A DNA stretch of 64,000 nucleotides from Clostridia bacterium (GCA_017397845.1 JAFQHU010000002.1:1-64000); one strand, 5' to 3'; shown: positions 17,679 through 27,537, counted from the first letter of the stretch. Program-made: numbers and translations. The notes: generated from the sequence alone by a model not told the origin.

Positions 17679-20600
17679 TTGGAAGGTGTCAACAAGGATT
17701 ATCTTGGTAAGCATAAAAAATTCAGAATTGACAGCAAAAAACTTGCCACGATATTTTTGGTAACGGCACTCATAGTTGCAATTATAGTTTTTTGGTGGTT
17801 GAAGCTTGTGGGTATCACTGTTACCGGTGAAGCCTTCTGCGGTATGGACGAGCACACTCACGGTGACAGCTGTTATGAAAACAAAATTGTTTGTGTATAC
17901 GGTGAAAGCGAATCAGTTTCCGTTGCCGACGAAGCGACAGCAGAGAGTGAGGACGAACAGCCGGAAAAAAATGCAGAAAAAATATCTGACTCCGAAATTT
18001 CAACTGAAGCATCGGATGACGGCAAAGCCGAAGAAACAACAGTTGAAACAACAGATAAAACGCACTCCCACACCAATGAGTGCTACAGTAAAACTCTCAT
18101 ATGCACAAAAGCAGAGCATTTACATACACAAGAATGCTTTCCCGATAAAACAGCCGACACCGAAACCGTCAGCGATTGGCTCAGCACAATTGATGATGTT
18201 AAAATAACAAACGATATCCCTCAGAATCTGATAGGCATTGCTATGTCGCAGATGGGTTATGAAGAAAGCGAAAACAACTTTGAATATGACGGTGAAGGCA
18301 ACAAAAACGGCTACACACGCTACGGTGAATGGTACGGCAACCCTTACGGTAAGTGGAATGCCATGTTCGTGTCTTTCTGTTTGCACTATGCAAATATCAA
18401 TAATGCAGACGAGCTTAAGGCTTCCGGTGCAGAAGCTTTAAAATTTGCCTGGCAGAACAGAGGCGTATATTCACCAAAGAGTGAACACTCACCCGAAAGG
18501 GGAGATATCGTTTTTATTGATAACGACGGAGATAAAACCGCAGACTCTGTGGGAATAGTTTTGTCTACAGACGGTAAAAGTTTTGTTGTCGTAATGGGTG
18601 ACAGCAACAATAAGGTTGAAACTGTAAGTATTGATAATTCCGGCAGTGTTATCGGATACGGACTTACCTCCGAACTCAGCTTTGCAAAGGATACCGAGTA
18701 TAAGCAAGAGGATAAAGAGTCAACAACCGTTACAGAAGAAGAAACCGAGCCTGTTGCTCCGTCTCTTATGCTGTTTAACTCAGCGCCCGCAAATACACAA
18801 GAGCCGAATATCACATATATAAATGACCTTACAACGGTAGTTAAAGCGGTCCAGTTCAAAACGATGGAAGGCGAAGTTATTGACAACAACTCAACCGTTT
18901 ATATCGGACAGACCTATGTTGTTTCAATGGAATTTGCCGAAAAAAATACCGGCAGTGAATGGATACAGTTCCGGCACGACGATGATCACCACCTTCATTA
19001 TCAGATCCCCTCAAATATCCATTGTGAACCCTTTACAGAATGGCACCCCATTACTGCGAAAACGGAAAACGGCACTATTGAAGATGTCGGTGAATATTTC
19101 ATAAACGAAGACGGGCAGCTTATTGTTGTCTTTAAAGATGACCCGGTAACCGGTGAATGCTTCGGTGCAAAGTATTCTAATGTAGACTTCACTATAGATT
19201 TTAACGCTACGGTTGGTTCAACACAGTCAGGTACATCGGAAGAGATTGTTTTCAACGATAAAATCAGCGTGAATCTCAATATTGACGGCAGCGCAGATAT
19301 GACTGTCACCAAAACCCACGGCAACTATGACAGCGACAACAATACTATGGAATATACCATCAGAGTTGAAGCTACAAAGGGTGTTGTAAAGGATCTTGTA
19401 ATAGATGACCAGATCTGGGAAAATCATTATACTCTGAGAGACACAATAGTTGTAACTGACCTTGACGGTAATGTTCTGAATCCTCAGCCTACTGTCAGCA
19501 ATCACCCGTCTCACAACAACGGTGCAGAGGAAGGCTTCCGCATTTCGGATTTTCCTGATTTTTCAGCAGGAAACGGCTTCCTTATTACGTATAAAACAAA
19601 AATATATGACTACCTGCTTACAAATGATACCGTTGATATGTGGAACGGTCTTGACTCGACAGGTAAGGACTCAAACGGCAACGATGTTTATGTCTGGTCT
19701 GACGACTGGCTGAGAGTTGAGCTTGAAAAAATGGAAAAAGACGGCAAGCAGTCTGTTCTTGAAGACGGTAACGGTAATCCTGTTCCCGTAATTGAATGGG
19801 AGGTTGAAATAAAGAAGGACAATCATAATCTTCAGGGCACCGTTATTATCGACACGCTCGGTACAGGATTGGAATATTACACCGACAAGGACATACGCGT
19901 CAAGCGTTATGATGAATGGGGAAACAGACTTTCAGATGTGTATATCAGCTGGAATGATGTTACAGTCAACGGAAACACAATGTCCTTTGCTCTGCCTGAC
20001 GGTTATGCCTTTGACATAATCTACTATACAGAATACGAAGAGCTTCAGGAAGGTGAAAAGAAGCATTACACCAACAGTGTATCAGCCACAATTAACGGTA
20101 AAGAAGAAACCGCAGGCGGTGCAGCAGATGTTGTCGGCTTTATACCCAATGTAAGAAAAAGTGCAAGCGGAAACGACGGTGAATATGTATATTTCACCAT
20201 TGAAGCTGATGTGCCTGCCGTAATCAAGGATTGGGGGAACTTCTTCCTTACTGACCTTTCGGCATTCTGGAGCTACAACAACGCCGAGGGGTATCTTTAT
20301 GTAGAAAATATTCCCGAAGATATGGTGATTACTGCTGTTACAAAAAGCGGCCTCACGGTTAACTTTACACCTTATGTGGCCGAAGGCCCCACAGAGAATA
20401 CGTATATTCTTATAGCTCCCGCCGAAGGTGACCAGCATCACAGCTTCAATGTCTTATTCAACACATCGGATACAGAATTCGCTTCGTCAAAGTGGATACT
20501 GAATGAAGACTCTACACTTACGATTACATATAAGCTTCCCTTCAGCTCAAAGACAGGTACTGAATGGGAGGGCGAGCTCAGCGGAGACAAAACCCTTGAG

Positions 20601-22154
20601 GATGTGCTTCTGGAAGGGAAAAAGATGGCGAACGAAGCTTATCTTAACTATACCGATGTCATCCGAGGTACAGGTACAACTACTTATGAGTACTCGCCAA
20701 AAATTACAAAGGAATCGGTAGTTAATGAAAACGGTACAATTGATTATACAGTTGTGTTCCACAATACAATTCCCGGTTCCCACGGTGACGGAGGTTATCT
20801 TAACGCGGCAACAACCAATGTTTATTTCAATGATACCTTTGATGAAAAGCTCGAATATGTTGTCGGCTCACTGAAGGTTACCTGCTACGACCCCTGGAGA
20901 GACGGGCTTTGGATGAACAAATATCAATATAACGGTACAGTGTCAGGTAACAGTATGAGTATACCTGCAAACCTGTTCGAATATGTTGAATCAAACCCCG
21001 ATGCTACGGCAGCAGGCTGGAGCAACTTATATAAAAGAACTGACCTTGAAAAGTTTTACAAATGGGTCAATGCCGGCGGTGATTACATTTTCACCTACAC
21101 CCTTAAGCTTAAGGACGAACACCTCAACACAACCGAATATAATAAATTCGAGCTTGACAATACGGCTGAGCTCACATGGGACACTGACGGTTCATCAGGT
21201 CCGGTTACAGAAAACTCAGAATACAAAACCGGTCTTATTGACAAGCACGCCGTACAGGAAAACAATCAGCTGAAATTCGATATTCACATTAACCGTAATT
21301 CATTGGATATTCTCAAGGGAACCGATACTCTTACAATCGAAGACACAATGACAGCTAATCTTTCGGTTTATTGGGATTCAATCAAGCTTTATTATGAGGA
21401 TGCAGACGGTAACTGGATAGACTTCGACGAAGCCGATGACGATTACTCCTACACCGTTACCTATGACCAGGCAAGCAACAAGCTGACCTTTGTTATCCCC
21501 GATGAGCTTCATATAAGAATTGATTATACAACTCTTATCACCGAAAGCGGTCTTATTTCCGTAAATAACGCTGTAAAGGTTGACGGTAAGGCTCAGGTAT
21601 CTGACCTTATTGATGCGATATTCAAAGTTGATGACCATAGCGGCGGCGCTTCAGGTTCAATGCACAGCATAACCCTTCTTAAGCAGGACGGCGATACAGA
21701 TATCCGCCTGTCCGATGTAGGCTTCCTGCTTTACGGCCCTATGGGTGACCCCGGTGCAGTTCTTCCCGACGGAGTTAACAGAAGTATTACTACAGAAAGC
21801 GGCACTAATCTTTATTATATCGGCTCATACACTACGGGCTCTGACGGTACGTTTGAAATTAAAACTCAGTACCTTACTCTCGGCGGACCTTATGCGTTGG
21901 TCGAGAAAACAGCCCCCGAAGGGTATAATAAGCTTGAAAAGCCCGTATATTTCTATTTCTACGAGCCTGACCCAAACGGTATTATACAGACGGTTACCAC
22001 TATTATAGCAATAGAAAACTACACCTATGGCTTTGTACTTCCCGAAACGGGTGGTATGGGCACATTACCTTTGGCAATAATCGGTTTCGCTTTAACGGCA
22101 TTTCCGATTTTGTATAGCACAATTCGTCGTAAACGGGAAAGGAGGTTTTCATAA
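17679..22154 (+). CDS. Large LPXTG surface/tip protein with inactive CHAP-like domain and Cna-B repeats
   Basis: A 1491-residue cell-wall protein, probably the pilus tip or adhesin. TTG at 17679 is used, with AAAAGGAGG 8 nt before it. Residues 20-45 form the export helix. Residues 54-72 and 129-153 are Cys/His repeats (EHTHGDSCYENK, HSHTNECYSKTLIC, EHLHTQECF). About 180-330 resembles a CHAP amidase, but the catalytic Cys is Asn227 (GKWNAMFVSF) and the His is Ser290 (ADSVGIV). The middle (about 365-1330) has several DUF11/isopeptide-type Ig modules. A SpaA/Cna-B domain (with EKTAPEGYNKLEKP) precedes LPETG (1454-1458), a hydrophobic helix and RRKRERRFS. It should be attached by the sortase at 23917. 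Confidence 0.85.
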   Translation: MEGVNKDYLGKHKKFRIDSKKLATIFLVTALIVAIIVFWWLKLVGITVTGEAFCGMDEHTHGDSCYENKIVCVYGESESVSVADEATAESEDEQPEKNAEKISDSEISTEASDDGKAEETTVETTDKTHSHTNECYSKTLICTKAEHLHTQECFPDKTADTETVSDWLSTIDDVKITNDIPQNLIGIAMSQMGYEESENNFEYDGEGNKNGYTRYGEWYGNPYGKWNAMFVSFCLHYANINNADELKASGAEALKFAWQNRGVYSPKSEHSPERGDIVFIDNDGDKTADSVGIVLSTDGKSFVVVMGDSNNKVETVSIDNSGSVIGYGLTSELSFAKDTEYKQEDKESTTVTEEETEPVAPSLMLFNSAPANTQEPNITYINDLTTVVKAVQFKTMEGEVIDNNSTVYIGQTYVVSMEFAEKNTGSEWIQFRHDDDHHLHYQIPSNIHCEPFTEWHPITAKTENGTIEDVGEYFINEDGQLIVVFKDDPVTGECFGAKYSNVDFTIDFNATVGSTQSGTSEEIVFNDKISVNLNIDGSADMTVTKTHGNYDSDNNTMEYTIRVEATKGVVKDLVIDDQIWENHYTLRDTIVVTDLDGNVLNPQPTVSNHPSHNNGAEEGFRISDFPDFSAGNGFLITYKTKIYDYLLTNDTVDMWNGLDSTGKDSNGNDVYVWSDDWLRVELEKMEKDGKQSVLEDGNGNPVPVIEWEVEIKKDNHNLQGTVIIDTLGTGLEYYTDKDIRVKRYDEWGNRLSDVYISWNDVTVNGNTMSFALPDGYAFDIIYYTEYEELQEGEKKHYTNSVSATINGKEETAGGAADVVGFIPNVRKSASGNDGEYVYFTIEADVPAVIKDWGNFFLTDLSAFWSYNNAEGYLYVENIPEDMVITAVTKSGLTVNFTPYVAEGPTENTYILIAPAEGDQHHSFNVLFNTSDTEFASSKWILNEDSTLTITYKLPFSSKTGTEWEGELSGDKTLEDVLLEGKKMANEAYLNYTDVIRGTGTTTYEYSPKITKESVVNENGTIDYTVVFHNTIPGSHGDGGYLNAATTNVYFNDTFDEKLEYVVGSLKVTCYDPWRDGLWMNKYQYNGTVSGNSMSIPANLFEYVESNPDATAAGWSNLYKRTDLEKFYKWVNAGGDYIFTYTLKLKDEHLNTTEYNKFELDNTAELTWDTDGSSGPVTENSEYKTGLIDKHAVQENNQLKFDIHINRNSLDILKGTDTLTIEDTMTANLSVYWDSIKLYYEDADGNWIDFDEADDDYSYTVTYDQASNKLTFVIPDELHIRIDYTTLITESGLISVNNAVKVDGKAQVSDLIDAIFKVDDHSGGASGSMHSITLLKQDGDTDIRLSDVGFLLYGPMGDPGAVLPDGVNRSITTESGTNLYYIGSYTTGSDGTFEIKTQYLTLGGPYALVEKTAPEGYNKLEKPVYFYFYEPDPNGIIQTVTTIIAIENYTYGFVLPETGGMGTLPLAIIGFALTAFPILYSTIRRKRERRFS

Positions 22155-22249
22155 AATCTCCAAATCGCAAAAAACAATCCGATTGCGACGGAGAATGCAC
22201 ATTAATTCACAAAAAATTGCAAATTAAAAAAAGAAAGGAAGTATTATTT

Positions 22250-23701
22250 ATGAAGAAATTATTTGCAGTTTTATTGGCACTTACCCTCGTTCTCTCAATG
22301 GGAACAATTGCTCTCGCAGCAGACACAGGCACAATCACAATCGACAATGCACTCTCAGGTGCAAAATACAATATCTACAAGATATTAGATTTTGCTCCCG
22401 TTGAAGGCAGCACAACTCAGGGACGTTACACCGTAGTTGCAGAATGGGATGATTTCCTTGCAGGTGAAGGCGCAGCATACCTTAAGACAAACGCTGAAAC
22501 AGGTACAATCGAATGGAACGGCGAAGAAACAGACGCAAGAAAAGCTGAGCTCGCAAAGGCAGCTGTTGCTTACGCTAAGGAAAAAGGCATTGCTGCAACA
22601 GCAACAAAAACCGCAGCTAATGACGGTGATGTAACATTTACTGATGTTCCTCTCGGTTACTATGCAATCGACACATCACTTGGTACAATCTGTGCTCTTA
22701 CAAATGTTGACAACACATTTAATGCACATGAAAAGAACGAAAAGCCCGACATCGATAAGTTCGTTCAGGAAGACAGTGAAATGACAAATGCTGACGAAGG
22801 CTGGGGCAAGGTTAATGACGCTGACATCGATCAGGTAGTTAACTACAAATCAACAATCACAGTTGGTGTAGGTGCAACAAACTATGTAATGCACGATACA
22901 ATGGAAGCAGGTCTTACCTTCAATAACGACGTAGTTGTTAAGCTTGCTGACGGCACAGCTGTTGACGCTAAAAACTATACAGTAGTATATCCCGCAACTG
23001 ACGGACACACATTTGATGTTACTTTCAAAAATGACTTCATCGCAAGCCTTGTTAAGGGCACACAGTTCACAGTTTACTACTCGGCAACTCTTAATGAAAA
23101 CGCTAACATCGTAACAGACGGTAACGACAACACAGTTTACCTTTCATACGGTGAAGACAGCACATGGGAAACAGCTGAACACAAGACAACAACCTATACC
23201 TGGAAGATGGATGTACTCAAGTACACAATGGACGGTGAAAACAAGGTAAGCCTTGCAGGTGCTAAGTTCCAGCTTCTCGGTGCAGACAACAAGGCTATCA
23301 AGTTCTCAGAAGTAACAGGTGCAGCACTTCCTACATACAAGGTTGATGCAGACGGCGCAATCGATACAATCACAACTGATGCTAACGGTAAGTTTGAACT
23401 CGTTGGTCTTGACGAAGGTTCATACAAGCTTCACGAAACAGAAGCTCCCGCAGGCTATAACAAGCTCGCAGCTGACATCGATGTTATCATCACAAGCACT
23501 TATGATGAAGCAGCTCTCACAGCTACATATGAGATCAACGATGAAGCTCCCGCAACTATTGAAGTAGAAAACAAAACCGGTTCACTTCTTCCCGAAACAG
23601 GTGGTATCGGTACAACAATTTTCTATGTTGTAGGTATCGTAATGATGCTCGGCGCAGGTATCGTTCTCATCTCCAAGAAGAGAATGGCTTCCTTCGCTTG
23701 A
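22250..23701 (+). CDS. Major pilin, SpaA-type isopeptide-forming, LPXTG anchored
   Basis: Backbone subunit of the pilus. ATG at 22250 follows AAAGGAAG; an in-frame ATG 11 codons earlier lacks a site. Signal peptide 1-24 (ending TIALA) precedes 459 mature residues of two or three Ig-like domains. KPDIDKFVQED (about 163) carries a Lys in the place used for intersubunit linkage in SpaA pilins. The C-terminal Cna-B domain has the E-box ETEAPAGYNKL, then LPETG (447-451), a helix and SKKRMASFA. Codon choice is strikingly uniform (ACA, GCA, GGT, TTC), unlike its neighbours, as expected for a very abundant protein. The 96-nt spacer before it contains TCGCAA...TTGCGA, a weak hairpin (22165-22190). Confidence 0.9.
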   Translation: MKKLFAVLLALTLVLSMGTIALAADTGTITIDNALSGAKYNIYKILDFAPVEGSTTQGRYTVVAEWDDFLAGEGAAYLKTNAETGTIEWNGEETDARKAELAKAAVAYAKEKGIAATATKTAANDGDVTFTDVPLGYYAIDTSLGTICALTNVDNTFNAHEKNEKPDIDKFVQEDSEMTNADEGWGKVNDADIDQVVNYKSTITVGVGATNYVMHDTMEAGLTFNNDVVVKLADGTAVDAKNYTVVYPATDGHTFDVTFKNDFIASLVKGTQFTVYYSATLNENANIVTDGNDNTVYLSYGEDSTWETAEHKTTTYTWKMDVLKYTMDGENKVSLAGAKFQLLGADNKAIKFSEVTGAALPTYKVDADGAIDTITTDANGKFELVGLDEGSYKLHETEAPAGYNKLAADIDVIITSTYDEAALTATYEINDEAPATIEVENKTGSLLPETGGIGTTIFYVVGIVMMLGAGIVLISKKRMASFA

Positions 23702-23916
23702 AGGGATAAAGAATCAGACGGTTCCGAGTCTGAAGATAACTAAAAGCAATTGACTCTGAGCCAAAAGATTCAGCAGTTAAAAGCTGACGGACGGTAACAT
23801 GAATCCCTGCCGACTTAATGTCGGCAGGGTGATACCTGGCCCTTTAAAAATCTGACCGTTGTTTCTGAAATTTTTCAGTGATGACGTTGAGAATTTTAAA
23901 TTAAGTGAGATTTAAT
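23702..23916 (+). other. Structured spacer between pilin and sortase with a 10-bp hairpin
   Basis: A 215-nt gap in an otherwise dense operon. It holds CAGAC/GTCTG (23715-23731) and a perfect 10-bp hairpin with loop TTAAT (23805-23829, arms CCCTGCCGAC and GTCGGCAGGG), but no T tract and no open frame. Likely functions are partial attenuation or RNA processing that lets the pilin be made in excess over the sortase. Confidence 0.55.
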
Positions 23917-24789
23917 ATGAAAGAAAATAAAACTGCTCCAAAAAAGAAAAAAAGCGGTAGTGCTTCAACTATTATTCTTGTGGCAATATTTTTTGTCGGA
24001 TTGAGCGTTATGCTCTACCCTACCATAAGTGATTTTTGGAATGAAAAAAGGCAGTCTCAGGCAATCATTAACTATGATGACCTTATTGTTGACCTTACCC
24101 CCGAGGATTACACTGAGCTTTTTTCAAAGGCCGATATTTATAACCAAAAGATCAGAAATATGTCCTTCCCTTTCCTCAATCACAAGAATATTGCTGATGA
24201 ATATAACAGCACCCTTGATGTGAACGGTGACGGAATGATGGGTTATATCACCATTGAAAAAATCAAGGTCCAGCTGCCCATATACCACGGCACAAGCGAT
24301 AAAGTGCTTAATTCAGCCGTCGGTCACGTTGAAGGCTCAAGTATCCCCGTCGGCGGTGAAAGCACCCACGCTGTTCTGTCTGCCCACAGAGGTCTGCCCT
24401 CAGCAAAGCTTTTCACTAATCTTGATAAGGTTGAAGTCGGAGACATATTCACAATCAGAATTCTCGACAGAACAATAACATATCAGGTTGATCAGATTCT
24501 TATTGTTCTTCCTCATGAAACAGATGCACTTAACCTTGTACAGAATGAGGATTATTGCACTCTTGTCACCTGCACCCCCTATGGTATAAACACACACAGA
24601 ATGTTAGTAAGGGGAACGCGTATCGAAAATATTGAGCCTGACAGAGTGATTAATGTCATTACCGAAGCTTATCAGATAGATCCGCTGATTGTTACTCCTG
24701 CTATTGCGGCTCCTATGCTCGGATTATTGCTCATATACCTCATGGTAAAATCCTCAAAGGATAAGAAAAAAAGAAAAAACATCAAATAA
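23917..24789 (+). CDS. srtC: Class C pilin-polymerising sortase
   Basis: Transpeptidase that joins LPETG pilins through isopeptide bonds. ATG at 23917 behind AAGTGAG is preferred to GTG 12 nt earlier. The 290 residues have an N-terminal helix (about 15-35), the catalytic His in AVLSAHRGLP, TLVTCTPYGINTHRMLVRG with catalytic Cys and Arg, and a second C-terminal helix followed by a Lys-rich tail, the class C layout. The usual lid signature (DP plus aromatic) before the core is not obvious; the region reads STLDVNGDGMMGY. It lies directly after the major pilin. Confidence 0.9.
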   Translation: MKENKTAPKKKKSGSASTIILVAIFFVGLSVMLYPTISDFWNEKRQSQAIINYDDLIVDLTPEDYTELFSKADIYNQKIRNMSFPFLNHKNIADEYNSTLDVNGDGMMGYITIEKIKVQLPIYHGTSDKVLNSAVGHVEGSSIPVGGESTHAVLSAHRGLPSAKLFTNLDKVEVGDIFTIRILDRTITYQVDQILIVLPHETDALNLVQNEDYCTLVTCTPYGINTHRMLVRGTRIENIEPDRVINVITEAYQIDPLIVTPAIAAPMLGLLLIYLMVKSSKDKKKRKNIK

Positions 24790-24806
24790 GAAAGGCGGTA
24801 CAGACG

Positions 24807-25778
24807 ATGAAAAAGAAAATATTAGTTGCCATTGTGACAGTTTTCGCCTTATGTATTTTTGCTTTTTCTTCCGCTGTGTCTGCTATTGTAAGTAAAAACG
24901 GCAGCATTACTCTTCATGTGGCTGACTCAACTACAGGAGAAGCAATAGAAAGCGCTTCTTTCCGTCTGTATTTCTTTGCTGCTGCCTATGAAAAAAGTAA
25001 CGGTATAGGTTACGATTATGTAGTACCCTATGATGATTGCAATATGGATATAAATAATCTGCAGGATGCATATCTGCCCATACACCTGACCCATTTTGCA
25101 TTCACACACGATTTACCCTTCACGATAAAATCATCAGATAAAAACGGCAGTATAGTTTTTGATAATCTTGTCCCCGGCGTTTATCTTATCGTGCCCGCAG
25201 GAAATATTCCCGACTATTTTATGCCGTCACCTTTCGTTATAAATATTCCCGTTTACAGTAAAGAAAGCAAAAATTGGATTTATGACATAAACGCCACGCC
25301 GAAAATGCAGATTTATGAATCAGAAGGTGCGGAGCGCACAACCTATATCAGCGTTAAAAAGCTGTGGGAAACAGATGAAAGGCATCCGGAAGCTGTAACT
25401 GTAAGTCTTCTTTGCGATTACAGAGAGGTCGAAAAAGTCGTTCTCAGCGAAAACAACGGGTGGCATTACCGTTGGGATAATCTTTCCTCAAAGCACTCCT
25501 GGAGCGTGGTTGAAAGTGAAGTTGCTGACGGATACACTGTTTTTTATGAAGCCTCTGCAAATACTGTGACCATTATAAACAAAAGCAAAAATCCCTCCGG
25601 AACATCCTCTCCTTCAGAAAGCAGACCATCCGATGAACCTACGACAAAGCCCGAAGAGCTTGTCGATACCGGACAGTTGAATTGGCCCATACCTGTGCTT
25701 TCCATAACCGGTCTTATTCTTTTCAGCATTGGTTGGGCAATATTGAATCTCGGTAAAAAAGACGAGGAAGCAGCATGA
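24807..25778 (+). CDS. Minor pilin/anchor protein with non-LPXTG sorting tail
   Basis: A 323-residue exported protein with signal peptide (1-26) and two small beta domains. One (about 30-170) has GSIVFDNLVPGVYLIVPAG. The other (about 175-260) is Cna-B-like (TYISVKKLWETDERHPEAV, VVESEVADGYTV). A Pro/Ser/Thr linker follows, then LVDTGQLNWPIPVL, a helix and NLGKKDEEAA. The tail has the architecture of a sorting signal, but VDTGQ replaces LPXTG. The gene overlaps the next sortase by ATGA, so that sortase is the likely partner. Placement suggests a basal or accessory subunit. Confidence 0.8.
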   Translation: MKKKILVAIVTVFALCIFAFSSAVSAIVSKNGSITLHVADSTTGEAIESASFRLYFFAAAYEKSNGIGYDYVVPYDDCNMDINNLQDAYLPIHLTHFAFTHDLPFTIKSSDKNGSIVFDNLVPGVYLIVPAGNIPDYFMPSPFVINIPVYSKESKNWIYDINATPKMQIYESEGAERTTYISVKKLWETDERHPEAVTVSLLCDYREVEKVVLSENNGWHYRWDNLSSKHSWSVVESEVADGYTVFYEASANTVTIINKSKNPSGTSSPSESRPSDEPTTKPEELVDTGQLNWPIPVLSITGLILFSIGWAILNLGKKDEEAA

Positions 25779-26362
25779 AAAGAAAAATAGCCTTTACCTT
25801 TATGACTCTCGGAATTCTTTTCATCAGTTTTGCGGCCGGGCTTCTGATTTACAACAGCTATGAAAGCAGACAGGCTCAGATAAGCTCCGATACTCTCATC
25901 GGAAAAATCCGACTCGATATAGCAGAAAACGAAAAAGTACAGGACCCGGTTGATCCTTTCGATGAAGAAATGAAAACAAAAGAAATTGACGGCTATGAAT
26001 ATATAGGCTATTTGTCCATACCTGCTCTCAAGCTTGATTTACCGGTTATGTCAGAATGGGATTACAGCAGGCTGAAAATTTCACCTTGCCGTTACTACGG
26101 CAGCACAAAAACAGACAATCTTGTTATCGCTGCCCACAATTACAGATACCATTTCGGTTATCTTGGCCGTCTTAAGCCCGAAGATATTATTGTCTTTACC
26201 GATATGGAATCAGATGTCCGACACTATAAAGTCAATTCTGTGGAGCTGCTTAACCCCACAGATGTCGATAAAGTCAAAGACAGCGGAGACGATCTAATAT
26301 TGTATACATGTACCTATGGCGGTGCCAAAAGAGTGACCGTGAGATGCAGTTACGCTGAATAA
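25775..26362 (+). CDS. Accessory sortase paired with the VDTG minor pilin
   Basis: A short sortase (195 residues) with one N-terminal helix (about 8-27), LSIPALKLDLPV, the catalytic His in VIAAHNYRYHFGYLGRL, and LILYTCTYGGAKRVTVRC with catalytic Cys and Arg. It has no C-terminal membrane helix, unlike class C enzymes. Sequence around Cys (YTCTYGG) differs from the TLVTC of the first sortase. Co-translation with the minor pilin (ATGA overlap) points to recognition of its VDTGQ tail, perhaps for wall anchoring. It is the last gene of the pilus operon and is followed by a terminator. Confidence 0.88.
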   Translation: MKRKIAFTFMTLGILFISFAAGLLIYNSYESRQAQISSDTLIGKIRLDIAENEKVQDPVDPFDEEMKTKEIDGYEYIGYLSIPALKLDLPVMSEWDYSRLKISPCRYYGSTKTDNLVIAAHNYRYHFGYLGRLKPEDIIVFTDMESDVRHYKVNSVELLNPTDVDKVKDSGDDLILYTCTYGGAKRVTVRCSYAE

Positions 26363-26421
26363 TTTCTAATACAGTTTAATATTTTGATACATGTGCATTA
26401 AAAATTTGAACACGTATTTAC

Positions 26422-26466
26422 CGACACCCGATAAAGAAAGTTTTCCTTATCGAGTGTCGAATTTTC
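26422..26466 (+). terminator. Terminator of the pilus operon
   Basis: A 13-bp stem (one mismatch) between 26422-26434 and 26447-26459, with a 12-nt loop, followed by AATTTTCATATTT. Confidence 0.7.
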
Positions 26467-26514
26467 ATATTTCCTTGATTTTTTTGATTTTCATATATGA
26501 AAATATCGGGATTA

Positions 26515-26543
26515 TTGAATTTAAAATAATGTTATGATAAAAT
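26515..26543 (+). promoter_or_regulatory. Likely promoter of the kinase-AraC-transporter group
   Basis: TTGAAT (26515-26520), 17 nt, TAAAAT (26538-26543), about 49 nt before the ATG; a GGAGG ribosome site follows. Confidence 0.45.
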
Positions 26544-26591
26544 GAAAATCAGAAGAAAACAGAAATACAGTTTAAATCACGGAGGAAAAAA

Positions 26592-27533
26592 ATGACAATT
26601 CTTGACAACAGCGATAAGCATTTGTTATCGGTATTACCTGATATAATTTACAAAAAGCTTAACAAAAAAGCAGAACAAATAAAACTCATCGGCGGAGGAA
26701 ACTACGGCAAAGTTTATAAGGTTTTGCTTTCTGACAGTGAAGCTATAGCCGTAAAAGGGTACAAAATTCAGGGCATGCAGCACGAAGAAGCATACCAACT
26801 CAGTTTTTTAGCCAAAAATACAAGCGTTAAAATGCCTGAGGTTATTTTTACTTACGAAGACACCGATACAGCGATATTGGCTATGAGCTTCATAAAAGGT
26901 CAGAATGTATTGAATCCTGCCTTTATATTAAAAAGCAAAGCTAAAAAACAGCTTTTTGCCGAGGAAGTAATTTCAGGCATGCTCCAATGGCACAATATTA
27001 CCAACGATAAATTCGGAGATTTGGATAATCCTCTTTATGACAGTTGGTATGAATATTATAAAAAAGAAAAGCAGGAACCATGGCTGACAGATTTAAAGGA
27101 ATTATCCGACCGAGGAAAATTCAGCAAGAAAAAAATAAACATGCTCTTTGAAGCAACAAAAATTTTCGATAAATTACCTCAAGAAAACACGAAGCCCGTA
27201 CTTATACATGCGGATCTTAATATAATGAACATTATGGCTGACCCGAAAACTTTTAAGCTTATTGCTTTCATCGATCCCTGCGGCAGCATATGGGCAGACC
27301 GCGAATATGATCTGTTTCAATTCCGCAATATGTGGGGCGATGCATACGGACTTTATGAAACATATAAAAGAAAGTGCGGAGCATGTGAATTCACCGATTT
27401 CAGAGTCGCTTATTACGGTGCGATGCTCGAAGCCTCAATGAGACTCAAAGGCGGTCATGTAATACCGCTTTGGGAAGACCTGAATTTTTCCCGACTGAAA
27501 AAAGAGATGAATAAGATAAAAGAAAAGATGTGA
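26592..27533 (+). CDS. Aminoglycoside phosphotransferase-fold (APH) small-molecule kinase
   Basis: A 313-residue protein of the APH/choline-kinase superfamily. Visible parts: GGGNYGKVYKVLL (glycine loop), IAVKGYK (ATP-binding Lys), the Brenner motif LIHADLNIMNIMAD (catalytic Asp) and AFIDPCGSIWADREYDLFQF (metal ligand Asp, with the family's D/ADREYDL end). It phosphorylates a small hydroxyl-bearing substrate such as a sugar, amine or antibiotic; the identity is not readable. The AraC regulator begins 4 nt after its stop and a transporter follows, so a sugar- or metabolite-uptake unit is as likely as resistance. Confidence 0.8.
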   Translation: MTILDNSDKHLLSVLPDIIYKKLNKKAEQIKLIGGGNYGKVYKVLLSDSEAIAVKGYKIQGMQHEEAYQLSFLAKNTSVKMPEVIFTYEDTDTAILAMSFIKGQNVLNPAFILKSKAKKQLFAEEVISGMLQWHNITNDKFGDLDNPLYDSWYEYYKKEKQEPWLTDLKELSDRGKFSKKKINMLFEATKIFDKLPQENTKPVLIHADLNIMNIMADPKTFKLIAFIDPCGSIWADREYDLFQFRNMWGDAYGLYETYKRKCGACEFTDFRVAYYGAMLEASMRLKGGHVIPLWEDLNFSRLKKEMNKIKEKM

Positions 27534-27537
27534 ATCG

